Source: Rhizobium sp. 11515TR
Lineage (GTDB): Bacteria > Pseudomonadota > Alphaproteobacteria > Rhizobiales > Rhizobiaceae
DNA length: 64,000 bases
Assembly: GCF_002277895.1 (NCBI RefSeq)
Contig: NZ_CP022998.1
Span: 2,647,501-2,711,500, forward strand
Reading direction: 5' to 3'
The translations under genes were made by a program, and so were the position numbers. Numbering within the stretch: the stretch's first letter is position 1; each line of letters begins with the position of its first letter. This document shows, piece by piece, positions 60,801 through 64,000 of the stretch. A model generated the notes under the pieces. That model saw nothing but the letters and a program-made list of their open reading frames with translations, had not been told where the DNA came from and searched no databases.

Positions 60801-63800
60801 CACCGTCTCAGGCCACGCCGAACGCGTTGCCGATACGCTCGAAGGCAAGACGCGGGCGCTGTCCGATGCGCTGACCTCCGGCCAGTCGCGCCTTGAAGCA
60901 ACGCTTGCCAATCGCGCCGAGGCGATCACCAACGCATTTAGCAGCAACCACAACGCGCTGGCCGACGCACTGGACGACAAGGCGATGGCTCTTGCCATCT
61001 CGCTCTCCGACACCCAGTCACGCCTCGAGGATGCGGTATCGAGCCGTCTCGACGCTCTCTCCGAAACCGTTGCCGGCACTCACGACAGGATCGTCAACAG
61101 CATCGAAGATCGGACGATGGCCCTGGCTATCGCCCTTTCGGAAGGCCATGCGAAGCTCGAAGACACTCTTTCCAACAGCGCCAAGGCCATTGCCCATACC
61201 GTCACCAGCGGTCATGAGGCACTGACCAACACGCTCGATGACAAGAGCATGGCCTTCGCGATCTCGCTCGCCGAAAACCAGAACCGTTTCGAAAGCGCCC
61301 TGGAAGACCGTGCCAACGCACTTCTGGACAGCGTCTCCGGCGCAGAGTCCCGCGTCGCCGGCGCCTTTGGCGACAAGGCGGATGCCATTCGTGCCGCCTA
61401 TAGCGAAAACCAGGATCGCCTGGACCGCTCGCTCGCTGCCCATACGAACGCTCTCTCCGAAATGCTTGGCAGCAACAGCGATCGCGTCGAGACCGTTCTC
61501 GGCACCACCACCCGTCAGCTCGAAAACACTCTCGGTGCCGGACTGTCGCAGATGGATCAGAACCTCGCATCGGCCTACGAGCGTATGCGCTCCACGCTGG
61601 AAGATCGCAGCAATGCGATCAATCTGGCCCTGCGCGACGCCCATGCGCAGATCGACAATACGCTGATGGAGCAGACGACCGCTATCGGCACCTCGATCGC
61701 CACCAGCGCCAGCATGCTGGAAATGTCGCTAGAAGATCGCGAGGCTTCCCTGCGCCAGACCATCGACACGAGCGCAAGGATGTTGGAAGAGCGGCTGAAT
61801 AGCGGTGCAGGCGATATTGCCGGCCGTATCCAGCAGGCTGCAGGCGACATCGCGCGCTCGGCCGAAACCTTCTCGTCGAACCTCAACCAGTCGATCGACG
61901 GTATGACGAACCGCTTTGCCGAGACCGGCTCGCGGGTCGAAGCTAGCCTGTCGGCTCTTGAAAACCGCATCAATGAAGGTGTTACAGGCGTTGCCGCCCA
62001 GGTCGACGCTGCCGGCAACCGCCTCTCCGATACGCTGGCGAGCGGCGCCGCGAAGATCGACGACAGCGGCAGCCAGGCATCCGCCCGCATCGAAGAGCGC
62101 CTTTCAACCATGGACCGTGCCCTCAATGTCGGCCTCGAAGCCGTCAATCGCACGATCGAAGGCAAGGCCGCCAATCTGGCCACCACGCTGCGCACGGCCG
62201 TTGCCGACGCCGCGCAAGGCATGGACACGGAGGCGACGCGCACGGCCGAGCTGCTCGCCAACACCGGCCAGCAATTCGCCGAAAACCTCGGCAACCACAG
62301 CGATGCCTTTGCCCGCGCAATGACCGAGCGTTCCAACGATCTCGTCAACCGCGTCTCGGAAACGCAGAACCGGTTGGCAAGCCAGGCTGCCGCCGTCGCC
62401 CAGACCTTCTCGGAAGCCGGTAATGCGATCGTCAACAAGGTCGCCGAAGCCGAGGGCCTCGTCAGCAATCAGGTCAATACGATTTCGCAAGCCCTGTCTT
62501 CCGCGGAACAGTCGCTGGAAGCCCGCGGCGCAGCTATTCGCAACACGCTTGCCGGCGGCAGCGAGCAGATTGCTGCCTCCATGGCCCAGGTCGAGCGCGC
62601 GCTCGACGAGCGCAGCACAGCGATCCGCAGCTCTCTGGAAGAGCGCGCCCGTGAAATCGGCTCCACGCTTGCCGATGTCGACAAGGCGTTGGAAGCCCGT
62701 GGCTCCTCCATTCGCACCTCGCTTGACGAGCGCACCCGCGAGCTGAATTCGATGCTTGCCGGACGCTCCACCGAGCTGTCGCGCCTCATCGACGAACAGG
62801 CTCGCCCGATCGTTGATCGCTACGCGGCAACGGGCCAAGAAGCGGCAGCCCTCATCTCTGCGGCAGCTCAGGAAAGCACGGAACGCTTGCGCGCTGAAAA
62901 CGCCGCCCTCATCAACGCGATCTCATCGCGCACCGAGCACGCGGTCAACACGGTCAGCGCACTCGAAAACAACCTGCTTGCAAGCGTCAACGGCATCATT
63001 GCCCGGCTGGCGGACAACAACTCGGCGATTGCCGGCCTGCTGTCCAACGCGGCCACCGAATTCGCAAACGTCGACGATCGCCTCACCGCAACCTCGTCGC
63101 GCTTCGCCGAATCTGCTGCGAAGGCCGGCGAGATGGTTTCCGCCTCCAGCCGTTTGCTCGAAGGCAAGGTCGACAAGCTGTCGGAGATCACCGGCCAGAC
63201 CCTGTCGCAGGTCGGCAGCATCGTCGGTCGTTTCGACGATCACTCAAAGGTGCTGACGCAAGCATCCCAGCTCCTCGGCGCTGCTCAGTCGAACCTCGTA
63301 TCGACGCTGGAAGAGCGCGAAACGGCACTGCAGAACTTGGCCGTCGGCCTCGTTCAGCGCTCGGAGGAGATCGAAAACACCATGCGCGCCCTCGGCTCGA
63401 TGGTCGAAACGGCTTTCGATCGGGCGGAGCAGCGGTCGAACCAGGTGACCGGCAACCTCCGCCAGAGTGTGCAGTCTTCCTTCGGCGATATCGGTCGCGT
63501 TCTCTCCGATGCGGAGAAGCGCGCCGAAGATGCGGCGGAAAACATGCGCACCGCATTGCAGAAAGCTGGCGAGGAAGCGAACCAGGCTGTCGAAAACACA
63601 TTCGCCAATGCCGAGCGCCGCTCCAGTGATCTCACCAATCGCCTGCGCGGCGGTCTCACGGCCTCGCTGTCAGAGGTCGAGCAAATGCTCGCCGACGCTG
63701 GCAAGACGTCCGAGACGGCTGCCCAGCAGCTGCGTGAAACCCTGCGCGTTGCGGTGGATGACGCGATCGGCCGCTTCGCCGGTGCGACGGATGAGATCCG

Positions 63801-64000
63801 CCGCTCGGCCGGCGATATTCGCCGCGAGCTCGACCTTACCCGCAGCGAACTGAAGCGCGGTGCCTTCGACCTTCCGGAAGAGGCAAAGGAAAGCGCCGCA
63901 GCCATGCGTCGCGCCGTTGCCGAACAGATCAAGGCCCTGCAGGATATCTCGCAGATCGTCGGTCGCTCGACGCAGCAACTGGAAATTTCCGAGCCTGCAG
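57856..64000 (+). CDS. Giant coiled-coil membrane protein, GPR/RgsE (growth pole ring)-like; runs off window
   Basis: ATG 57856 opens a frame that has no stop to base 64000: at least 2048 residues. Layout: polar, Pro-rich start (1-115); two transmembrane segments (about 120-139 and 155-178, GVIACIVGIIVPVLLFYAFG); then one long Ala/Leu/Glu/Ser-rich helical region, almost without Pro or Cys. It is built on an 11-residue period, recognised by tools as apolipoprotein-like. Size, topology and composition fit the GPR protein of Agrobacterium and RgsE of Sinorhizobium, which form a ring at the growing pole and are needed for polar growth. Identity by homology search still needed. GAGG is 9 bases before the ATG. 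Confidence 0.85.
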   Translation, partial: MANKKYIESVEDKAFQALDEALQIDFSDESLESRSGTTPDVPERNVSEPPKQPIKQTRDDAARKNGGARSTAAPAIPPRPAEAPKNPNLAAANDGSRASSASILRALDGASQSHAVRNATIFSLFWIIGGAGLAFMLYGTQIRDIHSIADLAALPGVIACIVGIIVPVLLFYAFGMMISRAHDMRNAARSMAEVALRLVEPETVASERIMTVGQAVRREVSAMNEGIERTIARATELETLVHTEVNALERSYADNELRVRSLVHELGTERDAIVNHAERIRSSISGVHDQIKEDLSLATEEIAVRLSTSGEAFASMIDTRAAALMEKSDSAVQALGTLLSAKTDSLLQNLNASGLALSHEFDTRLESLSSTLAERGNALLGQFETRASTLDANTEKLNSALNERARQLNETLVARTREISESLTGGERSITGTLDNVLSRLNTALDEKGASFRQSLQSTADDAIMDIDLRSGFFDERFQSTIAQLSTAFDERVSEFTSAFDKRAGTLDTKLTESLARINQSLGSNSDALEGILTSSIERLGSHLTDQSLALATTLATGQEVLESAIGSKANEITSALQNATTGISSALTSGTSELNTTLASHAGAFTSAVQGVTRDVSAALQSGTEELTSAFTGRANDINNTLSARTSEITQALSSAHERVDAVMAARSNALFGALADNQSRFEQTLAERSEAITNAVSGSHEHLAAALDERTSMLAISLAESQLRLENTLASRADAINSAMADTHSKLADTLDDKTMALAIALSEGQSRLEDTVSGHAEHVAGTLDTKTKDLARALAEGQARLESTVSGHAESVTNALDDRTMALAIALSESQARLEETVAGHADRVADTFEGKTSALAAALTSGQSRLEETLANRAEAIIKAFAGNHNALAEALDDRTMALAIALSESQSRLESTIAGHAESVASTLDDKTMALAVALSESQARLENAVSGHAESVGATLDDKTMALAIALSEAQARLEDTVSGHAERVADTLEGKTRALSDALTSGQSRLEATLANRAEAITNAFSSNHNALADALDDKAMALAISLSDTQSRLEDAVSSRLDALSETVAGTHDRIVNSIEDRTMALAIALSEGHAKLEDTLSNSAKAIAHTVTSGHEALTNTLDDKSMAFAISLAENQNRFESALEDRANALLDSVSGAESRVAGAFGDKADAIRAAYSENQDRLDRSLAAHTNALSEMLGSNSDRVETVLGTTTRQLENTLGAGLSQMDQNLASAYERMRSTLEDRSNAINLALRDAHAQIDNTLMEQTTAIGTSIATSASMLEMSLEDREASLRQTIDTSARMLEERLNSGAGDIAGRIQQAAGDIARSAETFSSNLNQSIDGMTNRFAETGSRVEASLSALENRINEGVTGVAAQVDAAGNRLSDTLASGAAKIDDSGSQASARIEERLSTMDRALNVGLEAVNRTIEGKAANLATTLRTAVADAAQGMDTEATRTAELLANTGQQFAENLGNHSDAFARAMTERSNDLVNRVSETQNRLASQAAAVAQTFSEAGNAIVNKVAEAEGLVSNQVNTISQALSSAEQSLEARGAAIRNTLAGGSEQIAASMAQVERALDERSTAIRSSLEERAREIGSTLADVDKALEARGSSIRTSLDERTRELNSMLAGRSTELSRLIDEQARPIVDRYAATGQEAAALISAAAQESTERLRAENAALINAISSRTEHAVNTVSALENNLLASVNGIIARLADNNSAIAGLLSNAATEFANVDDRLTATSSRFAESAAKAGEMVSASSRLLEGKVDKLSEITGQTLSQVGSIVGRFDDHSKVLTQASQLLGAAQSNLVSTLEERETALQNLAVGLVQRSEEIENTMRALGSMVETAFDRAEQRSNQVTGNLRQSVQSSFGDIGRVLSDAEKRAEDAAENMRTALQKAGEEANQAVENTFANAERRSSDLTNRLRGGLTASLSEVEQMLADAGKTSETAAQQLRETLRVAVDDAIGRFAGATDEIRRSAGDIRRELDLTRSELKRGAFDLPEEAKESAAAMRRAVAEQIKALQDISQIVGRSTQQLEISEPA
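60115..61500 (+). repeat. 33-residue (99-bp) and 11-residue tandem repeats within the giant gene
   Basis: Units of 33 residues start with D-D-K-T-M-A-L-A-I-A-L-S-E and end in R-L-E-x-T-V-S-G-H-A-E. Two super-repeats, 60115-60543 and 60544-60972, each hold four 33-residue units plus one 11-residue unit (NHNALAEAL type): 143 residues, 429 bp, an exact multiple of 11. Degenerate units continue to about 61500 with single 11-residue insertions at 61072 and 61204. Confidence 0.9.

Noticed and set aside
60115..61500. Regular 99-bp repeats considered as a CRISPR or satellite array
   Set aside because: Repeats stay in one reading frame and encode a coiled coil; no constant repeat with unique spacers.

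Overview
The window is chromosomal DNA of an alphaproteobacterium in the Rhizobiaceae, most likely the genus Rhizobium or a close relative. The evidence is a CckA hybrid kinase, a one-cysteine DksA, DUF1127 and MocR-type genes, a two-palindrome RIME-like repeat, CtrA-type TTAA-N7-TTAA boxes, an alphaproteobacterial SOS box in front of recA, and GC-rich genes read from both strands. I see no phage, IS element, tRNA, rRNA or CRISPR array. Genes are dense, with frequent short overlaps and tail-to-tail overlaps.

Layout. 1-2.2 kb: a VWA protein (cut by the window edge), a MoxR ATPase and a flavin reductase on the minus strand. 2.4-16.6 kb: a periplasmic binding protein, rpe, then the purine genes purB, purC-purS-purQ and purL with bolA. 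Between them lie membrane proteins, a hydrolase, a lipoprotein, an ATPase, a MocR regulator facing a DUF1127 gene, and a PagL-like lipid A deacylase. 16.6-27.2 kb: a membrane lipase-like protein, grxD, two tandem Bcr/CflA-type MFS exporters, a class III cyclase, two tandem inositol-monophosphatase-like genes, ttcA, glsA and rpsD. 27.4-28.6 kb: a small accessory islet with a decayed AbiEii-type nucleotidyltransferase and an intact small partner gene. 28.6-37.4 kb: a HerA-like ATPase, lldD, a GNAT gene, murI, a TrmJ-type methyltransferase, icd, a GST and an AraC/GyrI regulator. 37.5-50 kb: alaS, recA, psuK-psuG, trpS, cckA, a FliO-like protein, dksA and a SixA-like phosphatase. 50-57.4 kb: the YcjX/TIGR01620 pair, a secreted protein, folP-folB-folK, a DUF922 protein, a candidate small RNA, a ferredoxin and an HPt protein.

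57.86-64.0 kb: one open gene that runs off the window. At least 2048 residues are visible, with two N-terminal membrane segments followed by an almost uninterrupted coiled coil built of 11-residue modules. It contains a 143-residue tandem super-repeat. It best matches the giant growth-pole-ring protein (GPR/RgsE) of unipolarly growing Rhizobiales. Its upstream region has two perfect CtrA boxes and a third near-match. Together with cckA in the same window, this suggests cell-cycle control of polar growth.

Points most worth a second look: the GPR-like gene with its CtrA boxes and leader hairpin; a candidate anti-Shine-Dalgarno ('cuckoo'-type) sRNA at 56.3 kb; an identically spaced 36-bp promoter-like element in front of purB and purC; the decayed nucleotidyltransferase islet; a GNRA-loop hairpin at the 5' end of the rpsD leader; and SOS boxes upstream of recA.
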